Below, in pieces: positions 1-9,260 of a stretch of 64,000 nucleotides of DNA; position 1 is the stretch's first letter; the number at the start of each line of letters is the position of its first letter. The translations under genes and the position numbers were made by a program. The notes beneath the pieces are model-generated. The model searched no databases and was not told the origin of the DNA. It worked only from the letters and a program-made list of their open reading frames with translations. Origin of the DNA: Kosakonia pseudosacchari (lineage in GTDB: Bacteria; Pseudomonadota; Gammaproteobacteria; Enterobacterales; Enterobacteriaceae); assembly GCF_900184035.1 (NCBI RefSeq), contig NZ_FXWP01000025.1, forward strand, positions 558,001 through 622,000, in the 5' to 3' direction.

Positions 1-927
1 CTGGCCGGTAAGCTGAATAAAGAAGTGGAACTGACGCTGGTTGGCGGTTCTGCTGAGCTTGATAAACGTCTTATCGAACAGATTGTCGATCCGTTAACGC
101 ACCTGGTGCGTAACAGCCTCGATCACGGGATTGAACCGGTTGATGTGCGCCGCGCCAATGGTAAAGCCGACAAGGGGAATCTGGTGCTTTCGGCGGAACA
201 CCACGGCGGCAATATCATTATCGAAGTGACCGATGATGGTGCCGGGCTGAACCGCGAGAAGATCCTGGCGCGAGCGCAACTGCAGGGCATGACGATCAGC
301 GACAACATGAGTGATGAAGATGTCTGGATGCTGATTTTCGCGCCGGGCTTCTCCACGGCGGAAAAAGTGACCGATGTCTCTGGTCGTGGCGTTGGTATGG
401 ACGTGGTGCGCCGTAACATTCAGGAAATGGGTGGGCATGTGACCATCCATTCCGAGCAGGGTCGCGGTTCGAAGATCCGCATCATTCTGCCGCTGACGCT
501 GGCGATCCTCGATGGGATGTCCGTACGTGTGGGTTCAGAAATCTACGTTCTGCCGCTCGGCAGCATGATGGAATCGCTGATGCTTTCGGAAAACACCCTG
601 CACCGGATGACCGGCGGCGAGCGCATGTTGCAGGTGCGCGAAGAGTATTTACCGCTTGTCGAGCTGGGCACGCTGTTTGGCATTCACGACGAGGATTACG
701 ACATCAGCGAAGGGATCGCCGTCATTGTGCAGAGCGCCGGTAGCCGTTACGCCTTGTTGGTGGATCAACTGATCGGCCAGCACCAGGTGGTGGTGAAAAA
801 TCTTGAGCAGAACTACCGCAAAATTCCGGGTATTTCGGCGGCGACCATCCTCGGCGACGGCAGCGTCGCGCTGATTCTGGATGTGGCGGTTCTAACGACG
901 CTGGCAAAAAGCGCCAGGGCACACTGA
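1..927 (+). CDS. cheA: Chemotaxis histidine kinase CheA, C-terminal part (5' end outside window)
   Basis: The reading frame is open from base 1, so the gene starts before the window; 308 residues are visible. They cover the ATP-binding domain, with an N box around NSLDHGIE, a G1 box DDGAG, and the F/G2 segment FAPGFSTAE...GRGVGMD, followed by the CheW-like regulatory domain. CheA autophosphorylates on a histidine in the missing P1 domain and passes phosphate to CheY and CheB. The dimerisation, P2 and P1 domains lie to the left. cheW follows after a 37-bp gap, so the two are one operon. Confidence 0.97.
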   Translation: MAGKLNKEVELTLVGGSAELDKRLIEQIVDPLTHLVRNSLDHGIEPVDVRRANGKADKGNLVLSAEHHGGNIIIEVTDDGAGLNREKILARAQLQGMTISDNMSDEDVWMLIFAPGFSTAEKVTDVSGRGVGMDVVRRNIQEMGGHVTIHSEQGRGSKIRIILPLTLAILDGMSVRVGSEIYVLPLGSMMESLMLSENTLHRMTGGERMLQVREEYLPLVELGTLFGIHDEDYDISEGIAVIVQSAGSRYALLVDQLIGQHQVVVKNLEQNYRKIPGISAATILGDGSVALILDVAVLTTLAKSARAH

Positions 928-964
928 GACAGAGCCTGACGTCAGTTTTTAAAAAGGTTAAGAA

Positions 965-1474
965 ATGAATTTATCTAACACAAATAAGCAGTTAACCGGT
1001 GACAACACGGGTAATGAGTTCCTGGTGTTTCGCCTGGGCACCGAAGAGTACGGCATTGAGATCTTAAAAGTACAAGAGATCCGTGGTTATGATCGCGTCA
1101 CCCGCATTGCCAACACACCTGCGTTTATTGCTGGTGTGACCAACCTGCGCGGTGTGATCGTGCCGATTGTCGATCTGCGTGTGAAATTTGAACTGGCTTC
1201 CGCTGAGTTTGACGACAACACAGTGGTGATTGTGCTGAGCCTCGACAGCGGCCGGGTGGTCGGGATTGTGGTTGACGGCGTTTCCGATGTGCTGGCGCTT
1301 AATGCCGAGCAGATCAAACCTGCGCCGGAATATACCGTTACGCTCTCGACACAATATTTGCTGGGTCTTGGCTCGCTCGATGAGCGCATGTTGATTCTGG
1401 TGGATATTGAAAAGCTGCTGAACAGTGAAGAGATGGAGCTGATTGAACGCGTGACCGAGACCTCGTTTAACTAA
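965..1474 (+). CDS. cheW: Chemotaxis coupling protein CheW
   Basis: This 169-residue protein is a single CheW domain with the typical core [23 protein letters not shown] and a [16 protein letters not shown]-like segment. CheW bridges receptor tips to the CheA regulatory domain in the polar signalling array. An AAAAAGG ribosome site precedes the ATG. In E. coli the next genes would be tar and tap; here a terminator follows and no receptor gene is present. Length and motifs match the family, so the call is secure. Confidence 0.97.
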   Translation: MNLSNTNKQLTGDNTGNEFLVFRLGTEEYGIEILKVQEIRGYDRVTRIANTPAFIAGVTNLRGVIVPIVDLRVKFELASAEFDDNTVVIVLSLDSGRVVGIVVDGVSDVLALNAEQIKPAPEYTVTLSTQYLLGLGSLDERMLILVDIEKLLNSEEMELIERVTETSFN

Positions 1475-1510
1475 TTTTGTTTTACTTTTTATACGCGCTG
1501 TACCTTACAG

Positions 1511-1537
1511 GCCTTTCCTGACGGAAAGGCTTTTTTT
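1511..1537 (+). terminator. Rho-independent terminator after cheW
   Basis: An 8-bp stem GCCTTTCC/GGAAAGGC with a TGAC loop is followed by eight T residues. It lies 37 bp after the cheW stop and ends the cheA-cheW transcript. Confidence 0.9.
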
Positions 1538-1584
1538 TGTTCACGCTAACCTGCGATAAACTTTTTTGCCTTTTCTCAACGTGA

Positions 1585-2337
1585 TCACCAGTTGACATAA
1601 ACCCGAATGGTTCTACCAACCTGGCTTTTCAGGTACTGGTGTACTTTGTAGACATCTTTGCTTGAATTGAAGTCATTAAATCTAAAGCGAACATAATCTC
1701 CCATCGAATGGGCAAAAATATAAGCCTGGAAGTCGTGAGACATATCAAAAACGACATCATCGGTTCTGACTTGTATGCCCGCAACACTAAGTTCGGCAAG
1801 CAATTGTTCATCGTTTTCAGGACTACCTGTGAAAAACATTGCGGTAAAAAGGCACGATGGAGAAATGTACTCAGGATGATATGAGGTTCCGAAACCCCAG
1901 ATAGCGTTTAATAAATCAGGTGACTGAATTATAGTTGCATAACTTTTAGCGCCATAGTCCTCACCGTCAGTGTCCGTAGAGTTGATTTTTATAACCTCCA
2001 TATCAAATATCAATTTCCAGTCGTTGCCAGGCTCACCAACCGCAGCAATACCCTGCCAGTCCGTCGCTTCCATATCCTCGTGCGTCGCAACCCAGGGAAC
2101 AAAATCCTGTTGCGCATTGCATAACTCGATATTGGGCAAATAGTTAAATGGTGTGCCAACCGTAATACCCGCCGCCGCACGCCAGTCATTTTCAACCACC
2201 ACCTGTTCTGTTAAGCCTGGATTTCTGACGAGGTACATACCCGCATCCTGCCACACGCTTCTGCTGACCCGGTTACCGGCCTGAAGCTGTAACATCGCCC
2301 ATGCGAATGAACCTTCTGGTGCGGTTAAATCTGCCAT
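1585..2337 (-). CDS. DUF2829 (Tad2-like) domain protein with C-terminal extension
   Basis: The protein has 250 residues. The first ~95 resemble DUF2829: FAWAMLQLQAGNRVSRSVW, then MYLVRNPG, and a closing WVATHEDMEATDW segment. Phage DUF2829 proteins include Tad2, which sequesters Thoeris cyclic signal molecules, and are usually about 90-100 residues. Here about 150 further residues, rich in aromatic residues and Asp/Asn, form a second domain I do not recognise. The start is well supported by AAGGAGAG seven bases before ATG. The gene stands alone between the convergent cheW terminator and fliC, inside a flagellar cluster. There is no prophage gene around it. The family call is from pattern memory; its function here is unknown. 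Confidence 0.7.
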   Translation of the reverse strand: MADLTAPEGSFAWAMLQLQAGNRVSRSVWQDAGMYLVRNPGLTEQVVVENDWRAAAGITVGTPFNYLPNIELCNAQQDFVPWVATHEDMEATDWQGIAAVGEPGNDWKLIFDMEVIKINSTDTDGEDYGAKSYATIIQSPDLLNAIWGFGTSYHPEYISPSCLFTAMFFTGSPENDEQLLAELSVAGIQVRTDDVVFDMSHDFQAYIFAHSMGDYVRFRFNDFNSSKDVYKVHQYLKSQVGRTIRVYVNW

Positions 2338-2476
2338 CGCTGCTCTCCTTTAAACGGAATAGAAAAAAGATAGCCAGCGCGGGAATAATAGATAGATGAA
2401 GGTTCTGATAGCGCGTTTGTGTTAACGCAGTGCAGAACGGTGAATTACGGCTGGAAAGGTGTGTTAAATCGCAGGC

Positions 2477-2508
2477 AATAAAAAACCCGCCCAGGCGAAT
2501 GGGCGGGT
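2477..2508 (-). terminator. Terminator of fliC
   Basis: On the minus strand an ACCCGCCC/GGGCGGGT stem with an 8-nt loop is followed by TTTTTT. It lies about 40 bp after the fliC stop. Confidence 0.9.
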
Positions 2509-2548
2509 GGGTAAAAAGCAGGCCGGAGCCTGCCGGAAACACCAGAAA

Positions 2549-3802
2549 TTAACGCAGCAGAGACAGGACGTTCTGCGGAACCTGGTTAGCCTGAGCAAGT
2601 ACAGAGGTACCAGCAGACTGCAGGATGTTCGCACGGCTCATTTCAGAAACTTCAGAAGCGAAGTCCGCATCCAGGATACGAGAACGAGACTGAGACAGGT
2701 TGTTAACAGTGTTGTTCAGGTTGCTGATAACAGAAGCGAAACGGTTCTGTACCGCACCCAGACCGGAACGCAGTTCATCAACCTGAGACAGTGCTTCGTC
2801 GATTTTGGTCAGCGGATCGGTCGTTGCCTGAGCGGTGGAAACTGCTTTACCGACAGTAATATTACCCTGCAGGTCTGTTTCGGCTTTGGCCAGACCACCA
2901 GCAGAATCTTTAACATAGAAGTTACCTTCACCATCGGTCATCAGAGCGCTACCACCCGGCAGACCGGTAGTTGTAGCAGTCTGAGAAACGGTCACGGAAG
3001 AACCCGCTTTGTTGGCGCTCATGGTGACACCGGTGGTATTTGCTGCAGTGGTGGTGTCATAAGTCAGACCATCACCGTTGGTGTTCGCTTTTGCTTCGTA
3101 GTATTTACCATCATCACCAGAAACATAAGTTTTACCGTCGGAACCTTCAACAACGCCGGTAGCATTTACAGTCGGAGTGGTTTTGGAGTCAACAACGTTG
3201 CTCAGACCTTTGTCGACGGTTACGCTGATGTCAACGGTGGTAGAAGCGGTCAGAGAATTAACGTCAACACCGCTTGCAACGGTGAAGCCGTCCATACCCA
3301 GAGTGCTGGAATCCATTTTGTTCAGCTGGATATCGATAGTCTGGCCATCGTTAGAACCCACCTGGATAGACAGGCTCTGGTCTTCGCTCAGTACTTTCAC
3401 GCCGTTGAATTCAGTCTGTTCAGAGATACGGTTGATTTCAGACAGACGCGCGTCGATTTCGTCCTGGATGGACTGACGGTCAGAATCAGAGTTGGTGCCG
3501 TTCTGCGCCTGTACAGACAGACGACGGATGTTCTGCAGGTTGTCGTTGATTTCGTTCAACGCGCCTTCAGTGGTCTGCGCGATGGAGATACCATCGTTGG
3601 CGTTACGGGAAGCCTGGCTCAGGCCGTTGATGTTCGCGGTGAAGCGGTTAGAGATTGCCTGACCTGCGGCATCGTCTTTTGCGCTGTTAATACGCAGACC
3701 AGAAGACAGACGCTCAATTGCAGTACCCAGAGAGCCCTGAGATTTATTCAGGTTGTTTTGGGCGACGAGGCTGAGGGCGTTAGTATTAATAACCTGGGAC
3801 AT
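2549..3802 (-). CDS. fliC: Flagellin FliC
   Basis: This 417-residue flagellin forms the filament. The N-terminal D0/D1 region ([20 protein letters not shown], then [18 protein letters not shown]) and the C-terminal D1/D0 region (ending NVLSLLR) are the classic enterobacterial forms. The central surface-exposed part, roughly residues 180-330, is short, low in complexity and rich in Thr, Ala, Gly and Asp. The protein is well below the ~500 residues of E. coli K-12 flagellin. It lies alone on the minus strand, divergent from fliD, with its own terminator. A sigma-28 type promoter is suggested upstream. Confidence 0.97.
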   Translation of the reverse strand: MSQVINTNALSLVAQNNLNKSQGSLGTAIERLSSGLRINSAKDDAAGQAISNRFTANINGLSQASRNANDGISIAQTTEGALNEINDNLQNIRRLSVQAQNGTNSDSDRQSIQDEIDARLSEINRISEQTEFNGVKVLSEDQSLSIQVGSNDGQTIDIQLNKMDSSTLGMDGFTVASGVDVNSLTASTTVDISVTVDKGLSNVVDSKTTPTVNATGVVEGSDGKTYVSGDDGKYYEAKANTNGDGLTYDTTTAANTTGVTMSANKAGSSVTVSQTATTTGLPGGSALMTDGEGNFYVKDSAGGLAKAETDLQGNITVGKAVSTAQATTDPLTKIDEALSQVDELRSGLGAVQNRFASVISNLNNTVNNLSQSRSRILDADFASEVSEMSRANILQSAGTSVLAQANQVPQNVLSLLR

Positions 3803-4341
3803 GGGGTTTCCTTATACACAATTTACTATACAGAGTATGGTTATGCGTCATTTCGTTCGCATACTTAATAAATCGGCCTTTTAAAAAATGACTAAAATAT
3901 TTTGCACGAAAAACTTTTTTATTTGCTGGCCGTTTTTTTTATTTTTAATGGGTTTTTAGCGCTATATCGTTGATATTTTATGCGCCTTTGCGGGTTAGGT
4001 TTTAAATTGCCAACAAAACCGCACGTATTTTGCGTAATAGCTTTTTATGATTTTTTTCTTCGAATTTTAATGGAGCGTGCTTTCTATATAAGGAAGGGTT
4101 TTCATTGAACGCAAAGCGATAAATTGCTGTCATTTTTGCGACTAATTATCAGCAATGCCTTTTTGCTTCTTTATGTACGGTGTTTGCCCTTTTGCAATCA
4201 GCTGTAATTAGTGAAAATAGCCGGTGCAAAGTGCCGCTTTCCTTTATTGTGCGGTAAGGGTAAAAAATTCATCTTTTATTTTCCCGCGCCGATAGCTTAA
4301 TAGAGAACTACCGCAAACAGACATTTCCGACAGGAGAAGAA
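3803..4341. promoter_or_regulatory. Divergent fliC/fliD regulatory region (539 bp)
   Basis: No credible gene is seen. The region is AT-rich and separates the divergent fliC and fliD starts. On the minus strand GCCGATTT at 3870-3877 resembles the sigma-28 (FliA) -10 element, with a weak -35 TTTAGTCA at 3889-3896. On the plus strand GCCGATAG at 4288-4295 is a better FliA -10 element before fliD, again with a poor -35. The long untranslated stretch upstream of these elements has no visible structure I can name. Confidence 0.5.
4288..4295 (+). promoter_or_regulatory. Sigma-28 -10 element for fliDST
   Basis: GCCGATAG matches the FliA -10 consensus GCCGATAA at seven of eight positions and lies 46 bp before the fliD ATG. 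The -35 element at the expected spacing is a poor match to TAAAGTTT, so the assignment rests on the -10 box and the gene context. Confidence 0.5.
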
Positions 4342-5820
4342 ATGGCAATATCATCATTAGGGGTTGGTACTGGCGGGATTGATACGGCGTCGATGCTGGA
4401 TCAGCTAAAAGCGGGCGAACAAACGCGCCTGACGCCGTACACCAACCTGAAAAAGAAATATGACTCGCAAATTTCGGCCTGGGGCCAGATTTCCAGTCTG
4501 CTGTCGAATCTGCAAAAAAGCGTCACCACTATGGGCGGCGACGCGTTTAGCAAAATGACCGTCAGCGCTAACGAAGCGTTTTCCGCTGTTGCGGGTTCCG
4601 GCGCGCAAGCCGATAGCCATTCGGTGACGATTTCGCAGTTAGCCGCCGCGCATAAACTGAAAACGCAGCCGCAAACCGATGCCGATACCGCGCTGGGTAC
4701 CAGCACTTCAGGCGGCACGCGTACCATCACCATCACGCAGAACGATGGCAAGTCGATGGAAGTCGAACTGAAAGATGATGAAACGTCGCTGAACCAGATT
4801 GCAAAAGCCATCAATAAAGAGAAGGGCGATGTTACTGCTACGGTGCAGCGTACCGATGATGGTTATCAACTGGTGCTGAGCTCGAAAAAAACCGGTTCCG
4901 ACGGGCAGATGAGCGTCAAAGTTGATGGCGATGCTTCGCTTGCCGGTGTGCTGGATACCTCAAACGGTGGTCAGCATATTGACGACCAGGGGCAGTTGGT
5001 TAACGACCCGGGTATGACAGACAACATGATCGCCGTTTCGGATGCGCAGGACGCGAAATTGCGCGTCGACGGTTCCGACTACACGCGTTCAACCAACAAC
5101 ATCAATGACATCATTGATGGCGTGACGCTGAACCTGAAAAAAGTGTCGGAAAACGGCGAATCTGAGCAACTCACCCTGACCAACGACACCTCGGCAATTA
5201 AAACCAGCCTGCAAGATTTTGTTAAGCAATACAACGCATTGCTGGATAAAACGTCATCTTCCAGTAAGTACGTTGCTGCCGATACGTCTGGTCTTGGCGA
5301 TGAAGAAGTGGCCACGCAAAGCTCGCAAAGCGGCGCACTGATGGGCGATTCCACCCTGCGCGGGCTGGTGAGCGAAGTTCGCTCCGCCGTCAACGGCGTG
5401 TACGGCGATGCGGATGCCACCTACGCTTCGCTGGCGGATCTCGGTATCTCCATTGATGCGCAGACCGGCCAGATGACGCTGAACGAAGATACGCTGGATG
5501 AAGCGATTGCCGATAACCCGGAACAAATCGCCAATATGTTTTCCGGTCGTGGCGCGAATGAAGGGCTGGCGACGTCGCTGGGTTCCATCCTCACTGAGTA
5601 CCTTGGGGATTCGAAAACCAAAACCGACGGCATCATCGACACCGCCACCGAGAGCCTGGAAAACCAGTCGAAAATAGCGCAAACGCAGATCGACAAAACC
5701 CAGAAGCTGATTGACGCGCAGGTTGAACGTTATCGCGTCGAGTTCCAGAACCTGGATACCGTGATGTCGAACATGAACAACATGAGCAGCCAGTTAAGCT
5801 CGCTGCTTGCTACTCTTTAA
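4342..5820 (+). CDS. fliD: Flagellar filament cap protein FliD
   Basis: This 492-residue protein starts with the FliD N-terminus (ISSLGVGTGGIDTASMLDQL) and ends with a coiled-coil region (QIDKTQKLIDAQVERYRVEF). FliD pentamers cap the growing filament and fold incoming flagellin. AGGAGAAGAA gives a strong ribosome site. It heads the fliD-fliS-fliT operon. Confidence 0.96.
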   Translation: MAISSLGVGTGGIDTASMLDQLKAGEQTRLTPYTNLKKKYDSQISAWGQISSLLSNLQKSVTTMGGDAFSKMTVSANEAFSAVAGSGAQADSHSVTISQLAAAHKLKTQPQTDADTALGTSTSGGTRTITITQNDGKSMEVELKDDETSLNQIAKAINKEKGDVTATVQRTDDGYQLVLSSKKTGSDGQMSVKVDGDASLAGVLDTSNGGQHIDDQGQLVNDPGMTDNMIAVSDAQDAKLRVDGSDYTRSTNNINDIIDGVTLNLKKVSENGESEQLTLTNDTSAIKTSLQDFVKQYNALLDKTSSSSKYVAADTSGLGDEEVATQSSQSGALMGDSTLRGLVSEVRSAVNGVYGDADATYASLADLGISIDAQTGQMTLNEDTLDEAIADNPEQIANMFSGRGANEGLATSLGSILTEYLGDSKTKTDGIIDTATESLENQSKIAQTQIDKTQKLIDAQVERYRVEFQNLDTVMSNMNNMSSQLSSLLATL

Positions 5821-5832
5821 TTTTTTGTTATC

Positions 5833-5853
5833 AGCAGGCCTTCGCGGGCCTGC
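5833..5853 (+). other. Hairpin between fliD and fliS
   Basis: AGCAGGCC and GGCCTGCT form an 8-bp stem with a 5-nt loop. There is no U tract, so this may be an attenuator or mRNA-stability hairpin; fliS follows 15 bp later. Confidence 0.5.
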
Positions 5854-5868
5854 TTTCAGGAGCCGCAT

Positions 5869-6276
5869 ATGTATGCATCTCAGGGCACTCACGCCTATGC
5901 GCAGGTCTCGCTGCAAAGCAAATTAGCGGGCGCGACACCGCATCAATTAATTTCCATGCTGTTTGATGGCGCCCACAGCGCTATTTTGCAGGCCTCAATC
6001 TATTTTGAAAAAGGCAATGTCGCCCAGCGCGGAAAAATGATTTCTAAAGCGATTAATATTATCGACAACGGACTGCGCGCCGCGCTCGATCATGAAAAAG
6101 GCCAGCATATTGCCGCCGATCTCGATCAGATGTACGAATATATGTCTCGCACCTTATTAGAAGCGAATTTGCGTAATGAACCTGAGCCGTTAAAACATGT
6201 CGACAGCCTGTTAATGAAACTGGCCGCCACATGGAAAGAGATTGAACCGGTACAGAAACGGGTGCGTTATGGCTGA
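5869..6276 (+). CDS. fliS: Flagellin export chaperone FliS
   Basis: FliS (135 residues) binds the C-terminal D0 region of flagellin in the cytoplasm and holds it unpolymerised until export. The sequence shows the family core ATPHQLISMLFDGA and the all-helical layout, with LLEANLRNEPE near the middle-to-end. An AGGAG site precedes the ATG. Its stop overlaps the fliT start by 8 bp, suggesting translational coupling. Confidence 0.95.
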   Translation: MYASQGTHAYAQVSLQSKLAGATPHQLISMLFDGAHSAILQASIYFEKGNVAQRGKMISKAINIIDNGLRAALDHEKGQHIAADLDQMYEYMSRTLLEANLRNEPEPLKHVDSLLMKLAATWKEIEPVQKRVRYG

Positions 6277-6607
6277 GAGTATTTTGCAGTATTACCGTGA
6301 ATTATTTGATATGAACTTAGCGATGCTGGAGATGACGAAACAGGAACGCTGGGATGATTTTGTTGAAGTCGCAGCGGAGTATGTCATCAAGAAGCAGGAT
6401 ATTTTCAACCATAGTACCGATGCGCTTTCGATGATGGTCAAAGAAGAATTGAAAGTGCTGTTAAAAGCATTACTGGCGAATGAAGCGGAAATAACGCGTA
6501 ATTTACAGACGCGTCTTAACACCCTCAAACAGAATTTATCCTCTATACATCGTGGTGCCCGGTGCAGCCAGCTTTACTCCCAACATCAAGCCCCTTCACT
6601 GCATTAA
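6269..6607 (+). CDS. fliT: FliT, FliD chaperone and FlhDC antagonist
   Basis: A 112-residue helical protein starting MAESILQYYREL. I chose the ATG overlapping the fliS stop rather than an earlier in-frame ATG at 6242, because the fliT family begins at this point. FliT chaperones the cap protein FliD and, when free, binds FlhC to lower class 2 flagellar transcription. Its position after fliD-fliS is the standard one, although here the trio is followed by flhE. Confidence 0.9.
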   Translation: MAESILQYYRELFDMNLAMLEMTKQERWDDFVEVAAEYVIKKQDIFNHSTDALSMMVKEELKVLLKALLANEAEITRNLQTRLNTLKQNLSSIHRGARCSQLYSQHQAPSLH

Positions 6608-6615
6608 ACTTCCCC

Positions 6616-6662
6616 AAAAGGCTAGCGGAACAGTATTTGTCCGCATAGCCTTTCGTTTTTTC
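6616..6662 (+). terminator. Terminator of the fliDST operon
   Basis: AAAGGCTA-GCGGA pairs with TCCGC-TAGCCTTT around a bulged loop, followed by CGTTTTTT. It lies just past fliT and between convergent fliT and flhE, so it may serve both strands. Confidence 0.75.
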
Positions 6663-6665
6663 TGC

Positions 6666-7073
6666 TTAGCGATAATTTACCGTTAATTGATTACGCACAA
6701 CGTTGAGCGCCGGCTGTAACTGGCCGAGGCTGTTGACGGAATAGATAAAGCGGAATTCGCCGTTCGCCGCCAGCGGAACATCAATGCGACGCTGGCCGGA
6801 AAGCGCCGGCAACGGAATGCATTTATCGATACGACAAAGCTTAATCACCAGCCCCGGCGGAGGAGGGGAGAGCAGCGTAATGCGCCATGAAATACGCACA
6901 GCTTGCGCCGAAGGGGAAAGGGATTCCGGGGAGAAAAGCGGGCGTCCACGCAGCACCTGTTTACCGGTGGTGACGCTGCCGCCAGCGGAAGAGGCGCTCC
7001 AGGCCCCCGTCGTTTGTGCAAACGCCGCAGGGGATGCCTGCAGCGCCAGAAGAAGTAATACCAGTGATTTCAT
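6666..7073 (-). CDS. flhE: Periplasmic flagellar protein FlhE
   Basis: 135 residues with a clear signal peptide of about 19 residues (MKSLVLLLLALQASPAAFA, then Q). The mature part is the FlhE domain, including ISWRITLLSPPPPGLVIKLC and a Cys pair C..DKC. FlhE acts in the periplasm, where it is linked to proton leakage control through the flagellar export gate. It is the last gene of cheRBYZ-flhBAE. Unusually, an 84-bp gap separates it from flhA, and that gap holds a decayed copy of its own 5' end. Confidence 0.92.
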   Translation of the reverse strand: MKSLVLLLLALQASPAAFAQTTGAWSASSAGGSVTTGKQVLRGRPLFSPESLSPSAQAVRISWRITLLSPPPPGLVIKLCRIDKCIPLPALSGQRRIDVPLAANGEFRFIYSVNSLGQLQPALNVVRNQLTVNYR

Positions 7074-7159
7074 TGATGTGTGCCAGTTGCCGCTATCGTA
7101 TGTGCGGACGCTGCAGGGGAGACCTGCAGCGCCAGAAAAGTCATACCAGGGATGTGATT
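7011..7159 (-). repeat. Imperfect tandem duplication of the flhE 5' end
   Basis: Bases 7097-7159 repeat 7011-7073 with a period of 86 bp. Both share CCTGCAGCGCCAGAA, a TACCAG segment and a GTGCxxACGC stretch at matching places. The right copy lies between the flhA stop and the functional flhE start, in the position where flhE would normally begin. It no longer encodes a signal peptide because of indels and a stop. It looks like an old local duplication in which the distal copy stayed functional. Confidence 0.75.
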
Positions 7160-9260
7160 AATGGGTGCCAATAACCGCTGTCATTTGCACGGTCTTGTTG
7201 TTGCTGATTTCCAGCGTCGATAAAACCGCCAGTTGCGGGAACGCGCGACGCAGGAAACGCGACACCATGGTGCGCAGCGCCGGGTTGACCAACAACACTG
7301 GCGACACGCCGAGCGACTGCTGTTCGGTAATCGCGCGGTCAGCCTGACGCATCAGGTTTTCGGCAATGCCTGGCTCAATCGCGCTACCGCTTTGCAGGGA
7401 CTGGATCAGCAGTTTTTCCAGCGAGGTATCCAGGCCAATCACTTTGATGTCATCGTCGTTACGGAACCACTGGGCGGTGATCGCGCGGCCCAGGCGAATA
7501 CGCACCTGCGAGGTCAGCTCATCCGGATCGTTTTGCACTGGCGCATATTCCGCAAGCGTATCGATGATGGTACGCATATCGCGGATCGACACGCGTTCAG
7601 AGAGCAGGTTCTGCAACACTTTGTGGAACAGCGTCACGGAAATCACCCCCGGAATTAAATCTTCCACCAGCTTCGGCATCTCTTTGGTGATGCGGTCGAG
7701 CAACTGCTGCGTCTCCTGACGGCTGAACAATTCATCCGTATGCAGGGTGATCAAATGGTTCAGGTGCGTGGCGATAACCGAACTGGGGTCAACCACGGTA
7801 AAGCCCTGAATCTGCGCCTGTTCACGCAACACTTCATCAATCCAGCAGGCGGGCAGGCCAAACGCCGGATCGACACACGGTGTGCCGGGCAGTTCACCCT
7901 CGGCATAGCCAGGGTTGATGGCCATCCAGCGTTCCGGCTCCATGGTGCCACTGCCGATTTCCACGCCTTTAAGCAGAATGCGGTAGTCGCCAGGCGCCAG
8001 ATCGAGGTTGTCGCGGATATGGATCGCTGGCGGCAAAAAGCCCATCTCCTGCGCAAATTTCTTACGGATACCGCGCACGCGCACCAGCAGTTGCCCATCC
8101 TGGTCGCTGTCAACCAGCGGGATCAGGCGATAGCCCACTTCCAGACCCAGTACATCTTCCATTTCAACGTCTTCCCACGAGGCTTCCGCCGTGGCCTGAT
8201 CGTTGGCGGCCAGCGCGCTGGCGCTGTCTTTATCTTCGTTGACGGCGCTGCGGCGATTCGGGTTATTCATTTCGCGACCGCGTAGCCACCAGGCGAGCCC
8301 CAGCAGAATGGCGGTGAACATCAGGAATACCAGATTTGGCATACCGGGGATCAGCCCCAGCAGACCAATCACCGCGCCGGAAAGCAACATGACGCGCGGG
8401 TTGTTAAACAACTGGCCAACCATCTGTTCCCCGATGTCTTCATCGTTGGAAACGCGGGTCACAATCACACCGGCGGCGGTGGAGATGATCAGTGCCGGGA
8501 TCTGCGCGACAAGACCGTCACCGATGGTCAGCAGGGTATAAGTTTCGCCTGCTTCCGCCACGCTTAAACCGTGCTGCATCACGCCGATAATCAGACCGCC
8601 GACCACGTTAATCGCCATGATCAGCAGCCCGGCGATGGCATCGCCGCGCACGAATTTACTGGCACCGTCCATTGAACCGTAAAAATCAGATTCCTGGGTC
8701 ACTTCGCTACGGCGGCGTTTGGCCTCCGCTTCACCAATCAGCCCGGCGTTAAGATCGGCATCAATCGCCATCTGCTTACCCGGCATCCCGTCCAGCACAA
8801 AACGCGCGCCCACTTCGGCGATACGTCCGGCACCTTTGGTGATAACCATAAAGTTGATGATGATAAGAATCGCGAACACCACAATACCGATGGCAAAGTT
8901 GCCGCCGACCAGGAAGTGGCCGAAGGCTTCCACCACCCGGCCCGCTGCGGCGGCGCCGGTGTGGCCTTCCATCAGAATGATACGCGTGGAGGCAATGTTC
9001 AGCGCGAGGCGCAGCAGGGTTGAAAACAGCAACACCGTCGGAAACGCGGAAAACTCGAGGGTTTTCTGCGTAAACATCGCCACCATCAATATCATCAGGG
9101 AGAGCACGATATTAAAGGTGAACAGGGTATCCAGCAGAAATGCCGGCAGCGGCAGTACCATCATTGCCAGAATCAGCATGATCAGCACCGGGCCTGCCAT
9201 GATTTGCCACTGTGTATCTTTAAACGCCGGTAAGCGTAATTTGCTGGCGATATTAGCCAT
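7158..9260 (-). CDS. flhA: Flagellar export gate protein FlhA
   Basis: This 700-residue protein has about eight N-terminal membrane segments (residues ~20-330) and a large cytoplasmic domain. The conserved cytoplasmic loop between membrane segments, with GMPGKQMAIDADLNAGLI, is present. FlhA forms the nonameric export-gate ring, couples proton flow to export and docks chaperone-substrate complexes. Its ATG overlaps the flhB stop by one base (TGATG), so translation is coupled. Length agrees with the ~690 residues usual in enterics. Confidence 0.97.
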   Translation of the reverse strand: MANIASKLRLPAFKDTQWQIMAGPVLIMLILAMMVLPLPAFLLDTLFTFNIVLSLMILMVAMFTQKTLEFSAFPTVLLFSTLLRLALNIASTRIILMEGHTGAAAAGRVVEAFGHFLVGGNFAIGIVVFAILIIINFMVITKGAGRIAEVGARFVLDGMPGKQMAIDADLNAGLIGEAEAKRRRSEVTQESDFYGSMDGASKFVRGDAIAGLLIMAINVVGGLIIGVMQHGLSVAEAGETYTLLTIGDGLVAQIPALIISTAAGVIVTRVSNDEDIGEQMVGQLFNNPRVMLLSGAVIGLLGLIPGMPNLVFLMFTAILLGLAWWLRGREMNNPNRRSAVNEDKDSASALAANDQATAEASWEDVEMEDVLGLEVGYRLIPLVDSDQDGQLLVRVRGIRKKFAQEMGFLPPAIHIRDNLDLAPGDYRILLKGVEIGSGTMEPERWMAINPGYAEGELPGTPCVDPAFGLPACWIDEVLREQAQIQGFTVVDPSSVIATHLNHLITLHTDELFSRQETQQLLDRITKEMPKLVEDLIPGVISVTLFHKVLQNLLSERVSIRDMRTIIDTLAEYAPVQNDPDELTSQVRIRLGRAITAQWFRNDDDIKVIGLDTSLEKLLIQSLQSGSAIEPGIAENLMRQADRAITEQQSLGVSPVLLVNPALRTMVSRFLRRAFPQLAVLSTLEISNNKTVQMTAVIGTH

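Noticed and set aside
2507-3868. Long open frame antisense to fliC (453 codons)
   Set aside because: It is the reverse-strand shadow of fliC, with Gln/Thr/Ser-rich composition that follows from flagellin codon use.
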